A DNA stretch of 64,000 bases. Origin: Flavobacterium luminosum (lineage in GTDB: Bacteria > Bacteroidota > Bacteroidia > Flavobacteriales > Flavobacteriaceae). Shown one piece after another: positions 1 to 9,423 of this stretch. Where the stretch lies: assembly GCF_023635005.1 (NCBI RefSeq), contig NZ_JAMLJM010000004.1:175973-239972 (forward strand). The letters run 5' to 3'. A program made the position numbers and the translations under genes. Position 1 is the first letter of the stretch. Each line of letters begins with the position of its first letter. Under the pieces are notes generated by a model, which searched no databases, was not told the origin of the DNA, and worked only from the letters and a program-made list of their open reading frames with translations.

Positions 1-1
1 T

Positions 2-484
2 TACACAAAAATTGGAACTGGAAAAAGAACTGGAACTCAATATAAGAACAACCAATTCTTTTTCTCAACAGAAATTTCTCATAATTTCTACTTGAATAGA
101 AAAAACATTTTTTTCTTGAGAAATCAAAATCAATACTTAGAAAGCAATCAATATCTAACCAATGAATTATTTCGTTTTGGCGGACTCAATTCTATAAGAG
201 GCTTCAATGAAAATAGCCTACAAGGAAATTTATTCAGTTCTATTCAGACTGAATATCGCTACATCCCAACACCAAACCTGTATCTCTACACTATTACAGA
301 TTACGGCTATCTTCAAGACAAAACAACTCAACAAAACTCTAATTTATTAGGTATTGGCATAGGATTCGGGTTATTAACAAAAAATGGTTTATTCAATGTA
401 GCCCTAACAAATGGAAGTACCAAGAACCAAAATATTAAACTAAACAATTCGATAATTCAGTTGAATTTCAAAAACAACTTTTAG
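2..484 (+). CDS. Omp85/BamA-type outer-membrane beta-barrel protein, C-terminal part (5' end outside window)
   Basis: The frame is open to the left edge of the window, so this is the 3' end of a longer gene. The visible residues alternate polar and aromatic/hydrophobic as in outer-membrane beta strands. They contain the sequence GGLNSIRGF, matching the conserved (V/I)RGF motif of the lid-lock loop of Omp85 barrels (BamA, TamA, surface antigen D15). The protein ends in a phenylalanine, as barrel proteins usually do. The POTRA domains expected upstream cannot be seen. It is probably involved in outer-membrane protein or lipid export, but the subfamily cannot be told from the barrel end. Assignment to the superfamily is fairly sure; the exact role is unknown. 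Confidence 0.75.
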   Translation, partial: YTKIGTGKRTGTQYKNNQFFFSTEISHNFYLNRKNIFFLRNQNQYLESNQYLTNELFRFGGLNSIRGFNENSLQGNLFSSIQTEYRYIPTPNLYLYTITDYGYLQDKTTQQNSNLLGIGIGFGLLTKNGLFNVALTNGSTKNQNIKLNNSIIQLNFKNNF

Positions 485-569
485 TATACTCTATTTTTTT
501 TCTCTTTTCTCTAGGAAAAATGATAAAAAAAATGCAAATTTGCGCAAACTAATCAAATATTTTATAAAA

Positions 570-3500
570 ATGAGATCAAAGTTCAAATGGATTTTAACGC
601 TATTAGCAGCGTTTACAATGCAGTTTTCTTTTGCTCAAGAGAAAACAATCACCGGTGTGGTTTCTGACGCAAGCGGACCACTACCTGGCGTAAATGTAGT
701 AGTTAAAGGTACTACAAGAGGAGTTCAGACAGCTTTTGACGGAACTTATTCTGTTAAAGCTAAAGAAGGAGAGGTATTAGTATTCTCTTTCTTAGGAATG
801 AGCGAAGCTACAAGAACTGTAGGAGCTTCTAACACAATTAACGTTGTAATGCAAGACGGAACCAACCAATTAAAAGAGGTTGTGGTTACTGCATTAGGTG
901 TTAAGCGTGAAAAAAAATCTTTAGGTTATGCTACTCAAGAAGTAAAAGGAAGTGACATTTCTGACACTCCAGTAACAAACTTCGCTGACGCTTTATCTGG
1001 GGAAGTTGCTGGTCTTAACATCCAATCTTTTGGTACTATGGGAGGTTCAGCTAATATCCAAGTTCGTGGATTTAACTCAATTTCTGGTAACAACCAAGCT
1101 TTGATTGTGATTGACGGTACTCCTGTAATCAATGAAACCAACAACTCTGGCGGTCAAAAAGCTGGACGTGGTGGTTATGATTATGGTAATGCTGCGATGG
1201 ATATCAACCCTGACGATATCGAAAGCGTAAACGTACTTAAAGGAGCTGCTGCAACAGCACTTTACGGTTCTAGAGCAAGTAGCGGTGCAATCATCATTAC
1301 CACTAAAAAAGGTAAAAAAACAGATTCAATAGGTGTGACTGTAAACACTTCATTAACTGTTGGTTCAGTAGACAAAAAAACATTACCAGTTTATCAAAAC
1401 AAATATGGTGCAGGTTATGGTCCTTACTATGATGATCCATATTTCTTAAATTATGATATAGATGGAAATGGAACCACAGACCAAGTAGTGCCTTTCACAG
1501 AAGATGCTTCTTACGGTGCGGCTTTCGATCCAAATTTATTAGTTTATCAATGGACTTCAATTTTCCCTCAATTACCAGGTTATTTACAGCCTACTCCATG
1601 GGTTGCTGGAAAACACACACCAAATGATATATTTGAAACTGCTTTAACATCAACTAATTCAGTTTCTTTTGGAAAAAGCAATGAAACTAACTCTTTCCGT
1701 TTAGGTTTCACTAACAAAATGCAAGAAGGGGTAATGCCTAACGCATCAATCAAAAGAAATTCAATTACTTTTGCTGGTTCACAGAAATTAAACGACAAAT
1801 TAACGGCATCAATTGATTTCTCTTACACTAACACTAAAGGAAAAGGAAGAAACGGTACGGGTTATGATTCAAGAAACCCAATGCAGGCTTTCAGACAATG
1901 GTGGCAGACTAACGTTGATATTTACCAACAAAAAGATGCTTTCTTTAATACAGGACAAAACATCACATGGAATGTAAACTCATCTGATGACCTTTCTCCA
2001 ATCTATACTGACAACGTATATTGGACTTTATACAAAAATTATCAATCTGATAGTCGTGATCGTTACTTAGGAAACTTAACCTTGAACCAAAAAGTAACCA
2101 ATTGGTTCAGTGTAATGGGACGTTTTGCTTTTGATACTTACTCTGAAATCAGAGAAGAAAGAATCGAGGTAGGCTCAGCAGATCCTTCGGATTATACTGT
2201 GACTAACAGAAAAGCTTCAGAAATGAACTATGATTTAATGGGTACATTCAATCATAACTTCACGGAAGATTTAAGTTTAGACGCTTTAATCGGTTTCAAT
2301 ACCCGAGTTAACAAAGTTAATGCCTTAGCCGCATCAACAAATGGAGGATTAGTTACTCCAGGCTTATTTACACTTTCTAACTCTGTAAATCCATTAACTT
2401 CTGGAGATATGGCTAAAGTTGACTATACTAAAAAAGTAGATGGTATCTACGGTAAAGTTGGTTTAGGCTACAAAGGAACTTATTACATAGATGGAACTTT
2501 AAGAAGAGACCGTTCTTCTTCATTACCAATTAACAATAATACTTACTACTACCCATCAGTATCAACAAGTGTTATTTTCTCAAACTTAATCAAAAAAGAT
2601 TGGTTAACATTTGGTAAAGTAAGAGCAAACTACGCAGAAGTAGGTAGTGATACTGATCCTTACCAAGTATTTAATACTTACGGTATTGGTGCATCTTTCA
2701 ATGGTTCTGCTACAGCTTCAAACCCTTCATCTTTCAATAATCCTAACTTAAAATCTGAAACTAGTAAGGATATCGAGGTTGGTTTGGAGATGCAATTCTT
2801 AAACAGACGCGTTGGTTTTGATGTTTCGTACTACAAAAGAAAAACAGTTGATTTAATTACTCCTATTGATGTATCAACTGCTACTGGTGCTTCCAACTTA
2901 TGGTTAAATGGTGCCGATATGGAAAACAAAGGTTTCGAGGCAGTTGTAAATGCTAATCCTGTTAAAAAAGACAACTTCTCATGGGATTTCAAAGTAAACT
3001 TTGCTACCAACAGAAGTGAAGTTACTCGTTTAGCAGAAGGTATTGAATTTATTCAATTAGCATCTGTACAAGGTGGTGTGACTTTAGGTGCACAATTAGG
3101 AGAGCCTTTTGGAGTAATTAGAGGTAGAGACTATATATACTTAAATGGTCAAAAAGTAGTACAAGCTAATGGTTATTACGCAAGAACTACTGGAAGTAAT
3201 GAAATTATCGGTAATATCAACCCTGATTGGACTGGAGGTTTCAAAAACAACCTTAAATATAAAAACATCAATTTAAGTTTCTTGATTGACGTTAAAAAAG
3301 GTGGTGATGTATTCTCATTAGACACTTATTATGGTTATGCGACAGGTTTATATGATTTCACTGCCGGAACTAACCATTTAGGCAACCCGGTACGTGATCC
3401 AAAAGCTGTAGGTGGTGGTGTAATTTTACCAGGTGTACAAGCTGATGGTACTCCAAACACAGTGGTAGCTGATGCATCCACTTATGGAAACCCATGGGGT

Positions 3501-3779
3501 TATGTAAGAACGCCTCAAGCATCTCACGTTTACGATGCTTCATTCGTAAAATTAAGAGAAGTGAGCTTATCTTACAACTTCCCTAGTACAGTTGCAAAAT
3601 CTTTATATTTACAAAACCTTTCTTTCTCTCTAACTGGAAGAAACCTATGGATCATCCACAAAAATACTCCATATTCAGATCCTGAAGCTGGTTTAGGAGC
3701 GGGTAATATTCAAGGATACCAATCAGGTGCTTACCCAGCTGTTAGAGAAATCGGAGGAAGTTTAAGATTAGAATTCTAA
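570..3779 (+). CDS. SusC/RagA family TonB-linked outer-membrane transporter
   Basis: This 1069-residue protein is the TonB-dependent channel of a SusC/SusD nutrient importer. The ATG at 570 is chosen over an upstream in-frame TTG because it directly precedes a signal peptide ending in FAQ. A carboxypeptidase-D-like domain follows (TITGVVSDASGPLPGVNV). Next come the plug domain with the family signature DPDDIESVNVLKGAAATALYGSRA-like region (around residues 205-240) and a long barrel ending SLRLEF. The susD-like partner begins 11 bases after the stop, so the two form an operon. The substrate cannot be inferred because no glycosidase or peptidase lies in the operon. No anti-sigma/ECF pair is visible nearby. 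A CAAATTTG near 536-543 resembles a -7 box but is imperfect. Confidence 0.95.
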   Translation: MRSKFKWILTLLAAFTMQFSFAQEKTITGVVSDASGPLPGVNVVVKGTTRGVQTAFDGTYSVKAKEGEVLVFSFLGMSEATRTVGASNTINVVMQDGTNQLKEVVVTALGVKREKKSLGYATQEVKGSDISDTPVTNFADALSGEVAGLNIQSFGTMGGSANIQVRGFNSISGNNQALIVIDGTPVINETNNSGGQKAGRGGYDYGNAAMDINPDDIESVNVLKGAAATALYGSRASSGAIIITTKKGKKTDSIGVTVNTSLTVGSVDKKTLPVYQNKYGAGYGPYYDDPYFLNYDIDGNGTTDQVVPFTEDASYGAAFDPNLLVYQWTSIFPQLPGYLQPTPWVAGKHTPNDIFETALTSTNSVSFGKSNETNSFRLGFTNKMQEGVMPNASIKRNSITFAGSQKLNDKLTASIDFSYTNTKGKGRNGTGYDSRNPMQAFRQWWQTNVDIYQQKDAFFNTGQNITWNVNSSDDLSPIYTDNVYWTLYKNYQSDSRDRYLGNLTLNQKVTNWFSVMGRFAFDTYSEIREERIEVGSADPSDYTVTNRKASEMNYDLMGTFNHNFTEDLSLDALIGFNTRVNKVNALAASTNGGLVTPGLFTLSNSVNPLTSGDMAKVDYTKKVDGIYGKVGLGYKGTYYIDGTLRRDRSSSLPINNNTYYYPSVSTSVIFSNLIKKDWLTFGKVRANYAEVGSDTDPYQVFNTYGIGASFNGSATASNPSSFNNPNLKSETSKDIEVGLEMQFLNRRVGFDVSYYKRKTVDLITPIDVSTATGASNLWLNGADMENKGFEAVVNANPVKKDNFSWDFKVNFATNRSEVTRLAEGIEFIQLASVQGGVTLGAQLGEPFGVIRGRDYIYLNGQKVVQANGYYARTTGSNEIIGNINPDWTGGFKNNLKYKNINLSFLIDVKKGGDVFSLDTYYGYATGLYDFTAGTNHLGNPVRDPKAVGGGVILPGVQADGTPNTVVADASTYGNPWGYVRTPQASHVYDASFVKLREVSLSYNFPSTVAKSLYLQNLSFSLTGRNLWIIHKNTPYSDPEAGLGAGNIQGYQSGAYPAVREIGGSLRLEF

Positions 3780-3790
3780 AAATAAAAAAG

Positions 3791-5212
3791 ATGAAAAAAT
3801 ATTTAGTATTATTATCGACTGCTTTTATCTTTAGCTGTGCTAGTGATGAGAAGTATGAAGATTTAAATAGAGATCCAAATAACCCGACCAATGTATCTTC
3901 TGAATCATTGTTCACTTCTGCAACGAAGAGTTTATTTGATCAAATGGAAAGCACAAACGTTAACACTAACGTATTCCGATTATTCGCTCAATATTGGACA
4001 GAAACTACTTATGTAGATGAGGCCAATTATGATTTGGTAACTCGTAAAATTGCCGACAATCATTGGTCAGAAATGTACAGAGATGTATTGTATGATTTGA
4101 AAGATGCAAAATTGAAAGCCAATACTGACAATAAAAAAGCTATGATTGAAGTATTAGAAGTATACGCTTGGCAACAATTAGTAGATACTTATGGAGATAT
4201 TCCTTATTCGGAAGCGCTTCAAGGTTCTGCTGATCCTACCCCTGCATATGACAACGATACTGATATCTACGCTGATTTATTAGTACGTTTGAATGCTGCA
4301 ATTGCTCTTTTTGATGCAGGTGCTCCATCATCTGAAGCTGGTTTTACTTCTGCAGACATCATTTATGGTGGTGATATCACAAAATGGGAAAAATTAGCTA
4401 ACTCTTTGAAATTGAAAATCGCCATGAGAATGGCAGATGTAAACAATACAGCTGCAAAGCAAGCTGCTGAACAAGCAGTTGCTGCTGGTGTTTTCACTTC
4501 AAATGCTGACAATGCAACTTTAGCTTATCAATCTTCTACTCCTAACACTAACCCACTATGGGTAGATTTAGTACAAAGTGGAAGAAGCGATTTCGTTGTT
4601 GCAAACACTATTGTTGACTATATGAATGACTTATCTGATCCAAGAAGATCAGCTTACTTTGATAACAATTTAGGAGCTGGTGTTTACGTTGGTGGACCTT
4701 ATGGAGAGAACAACTCTTTCTCTAACTATACTCACATTGGAAAAGTTATGCATGACCCAACTTTTAGAGGTGTTTTATTAGATTATGCAGAAGTATCATT
4801 CTTATTAGCAGAGGCTAGTGAAAGAACATACTCTGTTGGTGGAACTGCAGAAGATCATTATAATAATGCTATCACAGCTTCTATGGAAGATTGGGGTGTA
4901 GATTCTTCAGATATTACAGATTACCTAGACAGAACTGATGTTGCTTATTCTACAGCTGCAGGAACATGGAGACAAAAAATAGGTCTTCAATTCTGGTTGG
5001 CTATGTACAACAGAGGTTTTGAAGGATGGTCTGTATACAGAAAATATGATGCTCCTGTTATGAATTTAGCAGCAGTTTCTGAATTGCCTGTACCTACAAG
5101 ATATACTTATCCTTTAGCAGAACAAACTTTAAATATGACTAACTATAATGCTGCTAAAGCGGCTATGGGGTCAGATTTATTAAACACTAAAATCTTCTGG
5201 GACGTTAACTAA
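3791..5212 (+). CDS. SusD/RagB-type nutrient-binding outer-membrane lipoprotein
   Basis: This is the surface lipoprotein that caps the SusC channel. It has a short signal peptide and lipobox ending FSC, with the lipidated Cys at residue 16. The mature start CASDEKYEDLNRDPNNP is typical of the SusD-like-2 group, which tends to pair with peptide- or unknown-substrate SusC proteins. Helical TPR-like segments follow (AWQQLVDTYGDIPYSEAL). The C-terminus keeps the usual end of the family, with RYTYPLAEQTLN near the end. Length 473 residues is normal. It is the second and last gene of the operon: a strong terminator lies 25 bases downstream. Confidence 0.95.
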   Translation: MKKYLVLLSTAFIFSCASDEKYEDLNRDPNNPTNVSSESLFTSATKSLFDQMESTNVNTNVFRLFAQYWTETTYVDEANYDLVTRKIADNHWSEMYRDVLYDLKDAKLKANTDNKKAMIEVLEVYAWQQLVDTYGDIPYSEALQGSADPTPAYDNDTDIYADLLVRLNAAIALFDAGAPSSEAGFTSADIIYGGDITKWEKLANSLKLKIAMRMADVNNTAAKQAAEQAVAAGVFTSNADNATLAYQSSTPNTNPLWVDLVQSGRSDFVVANTIVDYMNDLSDPRRSAYFDNNLGAGVYVGGPYGENNSFSNYTHIGKVMHDPTFRGVLLDYAEVSFLLAEASERTYSVGGTAEDHYNNAITASMEDWGVDSSDITDYLDRTDVAYSTAAGTWRQKIGLQFWLAMYNRGFEGWSVYRKYDAPVMNLAAVSELPVPTRYTYPLAEQTLNMTNYNAAKAAMGSDLLNTKIFWDVN

Positions 5213-5238
5213 TTCGTTTACCAAACAGATTTTTAAAA

Positions 5239-5264
5239 ACCACCGCTTTTGCGGTGGTTTTTTT
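5239..5264 (+). terminator. Rho-independent terminator of the susCD operon
   Basis: Perfect 8-bp stem ACCACCGC/GCGGTGGT with a TTTT loop, followed by seven T. The next promoter element begins two bases after the T run, so two transcription units abut here. Confidence 0.92.
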
Positions 5265-5265
5265 A

Positions 5266-5273
5266 TACCTTTG
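5266..5273 (+). promoter_or_regulatory. Bacteroidota -7 element (TACCTTTG) of rlmB, 4 nt before the ATG
   Basis: Exact match to TAnnTTTG. Only CGAC separates it from the ATG at 5278. With the element centred at -7, transcription would begin at or next to the A of the ATG, giving a leaderless mRNA. Confidence 0.7.
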
Positions 5274-5277
5274 CGAC

Positions 5278-6012
5278 ATGGAAAAGGAAAATCAAATTTT
5301 TGGGATACGAGCTATAATAGAAGCGATCAATGCTAAAAAAGAAATCGATAAGGTATTCATCCAAAAAGATGCACAAGGTGATTTGATGCAAGAGCTTATG
5401 CGGACTATGAAAAAAAATAATATTAACTTTTCGTATGTTCCTGTAGAAAAACTAAACAAATTAACATCAAACAACCATCAAGGTGCAGTGGCAACTATTG
5501 CTCCTATTTCTTTTTCTAACTTAGAAACTCTAATCGAAAAGTTATTAGATAGTGGTAAAAAACCTTTACTACTTATACTAGATCAGTTATCAGATGCTAG
5601 AAATTTTGGAGCAATTATTCGAACTGCAGAGTGCACCGGAGTAGATGGAATAATTATCCAAAAACAAGGAGCAGCACCCGTTAATGGAGATACTGTAAAA
5701 ACGTCTGCTGGAGCTGTTTTCAATGTCCCTATCTGTAAAGTAGATCACATAAAAGATGCTGTTTTCTATCTACAAGGTTCAGGTATAAAAACTGTGGCCG
5801 CTACAGAAAAAACGGATCAAAACATCTACGACATCAATTTTAATGAACCTGTAGCAATTATTATGGGAAGTGAAGATAGAGGTGTGAATCCGTCAGTCTT
5901 AAAAATTGTAGATGAGAAAGCGAAACTCCCGATGTTTGGCACTATCGAATCATTAAATGTTTCCGTAGCTTGCGGTGCGTTTTTATACGAAGCTGTAAGA
6001 CAAAGACTTTAA
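5278..6012 (+). CDS. rlmB: 23S rRNA (guanosine-2'-O-)-methyltransferase, RlmB/TrmH family
   Basis: SPOUT-class SAM-dependent methyltransferase that 2'-O-methylates a guanosine in 23S rRNA (G2251 in E. coli). An N-terminal substrate-binding domain (IFGIRAIIEAI) is followed by the three SPOUT motifs: ARNFGAIIRTAE, IIMGSEDRGV and IESLNVSVACGA. At 244 residues the length is normal. The start is the ATG at 5278. A longer frame beginning with GTG at 5254 would start inside the terminator hairpin of susD and upstream of the promoter, so it is rejected. It is a single-gene unit ending at a bidirectional terminator shared with the convergent rhomboid gene. Confidence 0.92.
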   Translation: MEKENQIFGIRAIIEAINAKKEIDKVFIQKDAQGDLMQELMRTMKKNNINFSYVPVEKLNKLTSNNHQGAVATIAPISFSNLETLIEKLLDSGKKPLLLILDQLSDARNFGAIIRTAECTGVDGIIIQKQGAAPVNGDTVKTSAGAVFNVPICKVDHIKDAVFYLQGSGIKTVAATEKTDQNIYDINFNEPVAIIMGSEDRGVNPSVLKIVDEKAKLPMFGTIESLNVSVACGAFLYEAVRQRL

Positions 6013-6025
6013 AACAAATCAATTC

Positions 6026-6059
6026 AAAAAGGAGGTGCTGATTAAAGTTCCTCCTTTTT
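6026..6059. terminator. Bidirectional terminator between rlmB and the rhomboid gene
   Basis: Ten-bp perfect stem AAAAAGGAGG/CCTCCTTTTT with A and T tracts on both sides, so it can work in both directions. It overlaps the last codons of the minus-strand rhomboid gene, whose charged tail KKKEEL is the result. Confidence 0.85.
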
Positions 6060-6797
6060 TTTATCAATATAGAAATAATTAACAGGATAATTCGATGTAA
6101 AATGACTGTTCTTTTCTTCTACTGTTTCATTTGACTTGGGTACAAAATTTCCGTTCTCATCAAAATGCTTCATAAACTCATCTTGTGAAGGATCAAAATC
6201 TGGATGTTGCCAATCGTAAATAATTGGTTTTTCATAAACTTTGGAACCTAAAATTTTGGAAAGTAAAAAACCAGAAATGAAACCACTTAAATGCGCTTCC
6301 CATGAAATATGTATTTCAGCAGAAGGAAACATATACCAAATCATCCCACCATACCATAAAACTATTAGAAACGACAAAGCCATTAGACGGTAATGCTTCG
6401 TCTGAAATCCTTCAAAAAACATAAAGCTTACTAAAACATAAATCAAACCGCTAGCACCAATGTGATAATTATCTCTTCCTATCAACCAAGTTCCGAAACC
6501 CGATAATAGGATTCCGTAGAATAAAACTTTAAAAGAATTTTGTCGATAGAAGTATCGTAAAAACATCAATAAAACAAAAAGTGCTGCTGAATTATTCCAT
6601 AAATGTTTTATATCTCCATGCAGAAAAGCACTAAATAAAACTCCTGACAAACCCGATAAAGTCCGCGGTAAAACACCTAAATAATATAGATCTCCAGGCA
6701 ACACGATCTGCAACAAAAAAATAGCCCACAAAATCAAAACAAAGAATAAAGGCCAGGCAATTACAGAAGTAGTAAATTTAAAATCAGAATCGTTCAT
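6042..6797 (-). CDS. Rhomboid-family intramembrane serine protease
   Basis: Integral membrane protein of 251 residues with about six hydrophobic helices. The catalytic Ser is in the GASG motif (Ser116). The general base is His169 in EAHLSGF. The oxyanion/HN motif HLWNN sits at residues 65-69. All residues expected for activity are present. The C-terminal 60 residues are a hydrophilic cytoplasmic tail. Rhomboids cut transmembrane substrates within the bilayer; the substrate here is unknown. The gene stands alone, convergent to rlmB and divergent from rarA. Confidence 0.92.
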   Translation of the reverse strand: MNDSDFKFTTSVIAWPLFFVLILWAIFLLQIVLPGDLYYLGVLPRTLSGLSGVLFSAFLHGDIKHLWNNSAALFVLLMFLRYFYRQNSFKVLFYGILLSGFGTWLIGRDNYHIGASGLIYVLVSFMFFEGFQTKHYRLMALSFLIVLWYGGMIWYMFPSAEIHISWEAHLSGFISGFLLSKILGSKVYEKPIIYDWQHPDFDPSQDEFMKHFDENGNFVPKSNETVEEKNSHFTSNYPVNYFYIDKKKEEL

Positions 6798-6916
6798 ACT
6801 TTACTACTAACAAAAATACAACCAAAGACAAAATAGTGAATTTATGTCATAAAATAGCTTTTCAGTCACGTATGTCTAGTAAGATCAAAACCAGTTGAAT
6901 TAAACGAGAAAAATTG

Positions 6917-6924
6917 TAATTTTA
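6917..6924 (+). promoter_or_regulatory. Probable -7 element of rarA (TAATTTTA), 4 nt before the ATG
   Basis: One mismatch to TAnnTTTG (last G replaced by A). The spacing to the ATG at 6929 is the same 4 nt as at rlmB, again suggesting a leaderless transcript. Confidence 0.4.
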
Positions 6925-6928
6925 CAAA

Positions 6929-8206
6929 ATGGAAGCACCATTAGCAGAAAGAATTCGACCAAAATCTTTAAAAGAATATATCAGTCAAACACATCTAGTA
7001 GGCGAAAATGGGTCGTTGACTCATCAAATCGCTAAAGGAATCATCCCTTCTTTAATCTTATGGGGACCTCCCGGGACAGGTAAGACCACATTGGCACAAA
7101 TCATGGCTAATGAGAGTCAACGCCCTTTTTACGAATTGAGTGCGATTAATTCGGGAGTAAAAGACATTAGAGAGGTCATTGAAAAAGCCAAGCAAAATGG
7201 AGGTTTATTTACCACAAAAAACCCTATACTTTTCATCGATGAGATTCACCGATTTAGCAAATCACAACAAGATTCATTATTGGCTGCCGTAGAAAAAGGA
7301 TGGGTGACTTTGATTGGAGCAACCACTGAAAATCCGAGTTTTGAAGTCATTCCTGCTTTATTGTCACGTTGTCAGGTGTATGTTTTAAATGCATTTACTA
7401 AAGCTGATCTAGAAGCTTTATTGCATAGAGCCATTCATACCGATACTGTATTAAAAAACAAAAAAATTACTCTTAAAGAAACCGAGGCACTACTAAGGCT
7501 TTCTGGTGGAGACGGACGTAAACTACTCAATATTTTCGAATTAATTATAAATGCTTCAGAAGGAGAAACCATAGAAATCACCAATGAAAAAGTGATGGCA
7601 ATGGTACAGAAAAATACGGTTTTGTATGACAAAACCGGGGAGCAACATTATGATATCATCTCTGCTTTTATCAAATCTATTCGAGGAAGTGATCCCAACG
7701 GAGCCATTTATTGGTTAGCACGAATGATTGAAGGCGGTGAAGATGTGAAATTTATTGCACGTAGAATGCTTATAGCGGCTAGTGAAGATATTGGAAATGC
7801 AAATCCAACAGCATTAATCATGGCTAATAATACTTTTCAGGCTGTAACCACTATAGGTTATCCTGAAAGTCGTATCCTTTTGAGTCAATGTGCTATTTAT
7901 CTAGCTACATCTGCAAAAAGCAATACTAGTTACATGGCTATTGGAAAAGCACAACAAATTGTAAAACAGACAGGTGACCTACCTGTACCCCTTCATTTAC
8001 GAAATGCTCCTACAAAACTTATGAAAGAGCTAGGCTACGGAGATGAGTATAAGTATTCCCACGATTACAGCAATAATTTTGTAGCACAAGAATTCCTTCC
8101 AACAGAAATATCAGAAACTAAATTCTTTGAACCCGGTGATAATGCTCGAGAAAGAGAGTTACGTCAATTTTTGAAAAACCGTTGGAGAGACAAATATGAC
8201 TATTAA
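6929..8206 (+). CDS. rarA: Replication-associated recombination protein A (RarA/MgsA), AAA+ ATPase
   Basis: Clamp-loader-related AAA+ ATPase that acts at stalled replication forks. Walker A is GPPGTGKT at residues 46-53 and Walker B is LFIDEIHRF with D104/E105. Sensor 1 is [12 protein letters not shown] and the arginine-finger region is LLSRCQVY. The C-terminal half has the MgsA tetramerisation domain ([25 protein letters not shown]). At 425 residues the length is normal. It is a single-gene unit facing away from the rhomboid gene. Confidence 0.95.
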   Translation: MEAPLAERIRPKSLKEYISQTHLVGENGSLTHQIAKGIIPSLILWGPPGTGKTTLAQIMANESQRPFYELSAINSGVKDIREVIEKAKQNGGLFTTKNPILFIDEIHRFSKSQQDSLLAAVEKGWVTLIGATTENPSFEVIPALLSRCQVYVLNAFTKADLEALLHRAIHTDTVLKNKKITLKETEALLRLSGGDGRKLLNIFELIINASEGETIEITNEKVMAMVQKNTVLYDKTGEQHYDIISAFIKSIRGSDPNGAIYWLARMIEGGEDVKFIARRMLIAASEDIGNANPTALIMANNTFQAVTTIGYPESRILLSQCAIYLATSAKSNTSYMAIGKAQQIVKQTGDLPVPLHLRNAPTKLMKELGYGDEYKYSHDYSNNFVAQEFLPTEISETKFFEPGDNARERELRQFLKNRWRDKYDY

Positions 8207-8263
8207 ATAACTTTGTCTTCAATGGTTCTCAGCAGTCGATATGAGAACTAATTTATTATAATA

Positions 8264-8950
8264 TTAGAACAATTCTTTCAGTTGAGACAATTCAGAAATC
8301 TGAAATATCTCCTCATCTATAAAAACATCACCAGAATTAAATAAGATGGATTGCATGCCGAAATTAGAAGCGCCACCTATATCTGCATCTAAACAGTCAC
8401 CAATCATGACACTTTCTTCTTTAGAAGCTTGTGCTTGAGCTAAGGCAAGCTCAAAAATTCCTGCATGAGGCTTCTTTACTCCTGCTATTTCTGAATGAGT
8501 TACTGTAGTAAAAAAATGGTGTATACCTGAATTTTCTAGTTTTTTAAACTGTACCGAAGCAAATCCGTTGGTGATTATGTGTAAAGTATATTTTTCATAC
8601 AAATATTCCAAAGTTTCGATACAACCTTCAAAAAGATGATTGCTATTCGGCAAGTGTGCAATATAATCATCGGCTATTTTATGGATCAATGCATCAGAAA
8701 CTGAAATTCCTAAACTTTCAAAAGAATCTTTTAGTCTTTTATAACGCAACTCTTCGTGTGTAATCAAATCATTTTGATACAATTTCCAGCAGGATTGATT
8801 AATAGGCACATAAACCCTAACAAAATCCTTTGGAGATACCTCGGGTAATGTTTCTTTTAAAATGATCTCAAAAGCGCTTTCTGAATTCCGATCAAAGTCC
8901 CAAAGCGTATGATCTAAGTCAAAAAAGATATGGTTAATTCCTTGAAACAT
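8264..8950 (-). CDS. yjjG: HAD-superfamily phosphatase, YjjG-type pyrimidine nucleotidase
   Basis: Haloacid-dehalogenase hydrolase of 228 residues. Motif I is DLDHT (Asp11/Asp13), motif II is IITNGF, the conserved Lys is in AGVKKPHAGIF and motif IV is MIGDCLDADIGGA. The IDHTLWDFDRNS-type start and this motif IV are typical of the YjjG group, which dephosphorylates noncanonical pyrimidine nucleotides. The ATG at 8950 is chosen. A longer frame to 8995 would run back through the upstream gene. Its ATG overlaps the stop of the upstream gene as TAATG, so it is translationally coupled and the last gene of the radC-ABC unit. Confidence 0.85.
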   Translation of the reverse strand: MFQGINHIFFDLDHTLWDFDRNSESAFEIILKETLPEVSPKDFVRVYVPINQSCWKLYQNDLITHEELRYKRLKDSFESLGISVSDALIHKIADDYIAHLPNSNHLFEGCIETLEYLYEKYTLHIITNGFASVQFKKLENSGIHHFFTTVTHSEIAGVKKPHAGIFELALAQAQASKEESVMIGDCLDADIGGASNFGMQSILFNSGDVFIDEEIFQISELSQLKELF

Positions 8951-9423
8951 TAATTTCCTTTTACAATTACAGCGTCCTCTACATTGTACATCCAATTATC
9001 GGGATCACTTTCATTTACTTTCAGAATCCCTTCAAGTGTCACATACTGATCCGTACGCAATTTCATTTTTCCAGCTCTAAATTTGATTCCCATTATAGTT
9101 TCTGGTCCTGCTTTACCACAAAAAAAACATGCTGCAAACACATTTTTACTGATAGCATAGTTCACATTATCGATAGGAACAATAAAACCAGTTATTACTA
9201 TGCGTTTATTATTAAGTTTCTTTACTTCAGGACTGATTAAAGGATAATCGATACTTCCGTAATCTTTATGAGGTTTTTTAACAAATTTAATTTGACCTAA
9301 TTTTTTCCAAGTAAGCGTGTCCGTAACGACAGTTTTTTGTATTTCTTTTTTTGAAGCATCGATTTTTTGAAAACCAAACAAACCGAAAACCAATACTACT
9401 ACAACAATTTTAATTTTATCCAT
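8950..9423 (-). CDS. Exported DUF3299-like protein with a CxxC motif
   Basis: A 157-residue protein with an N-terminal hydrophobic signal segment (residues 5-18). Its mature part is an OB-fold-like domain containing ITGFIVPID and AACFFCGKAGPET, with Cys99 and Cys102 forming a CxxC. This arrangement matches the DUF3299 family of periplasmic proteins, which often accompanies FtsX-type ABC transporters. Here it follows the permease gene with an 8-bp overlap and precedes the HAD gene with a TAATG overlap. The CxxC and the His-rich loop of the neighbouring permease suggest metal or thiol chemistry in the periplasm, but no function is established. The family call is from memory of the motif. Confidence 0.65.
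   Translation of the reverse strand: MDKIKIVVVVLVFGLFGFQKIDASKKEIQKTVVTDTLTWKKLGQIKFVKKPHKDYGSIDYPLISPEVKKLNNKRIVITGFIVPIDNVNYAISKNVFAACFFCGKAGPETIMGIKFRAGKMKLRTDQYVTLEGILKVNESDPDNWMYNVEDAVIVKGN

Noticed and set aside
5254..5277. Extension of rlmB to a GTG inside the upstream hairpin
   Set aside because: It would begin inside the susD terminator and upstream of the -7 box. The conserved methyltransferase N-terminus starts at the ATG at 5278.
8951..8995. Longer N-terminus for the HAD phosphatase
   Set aside because: The added residues are Cys/Arg-rich, unlike the family, and overlap the upstream gene. The ATG at 8950 makes a normal TAATG coupling.
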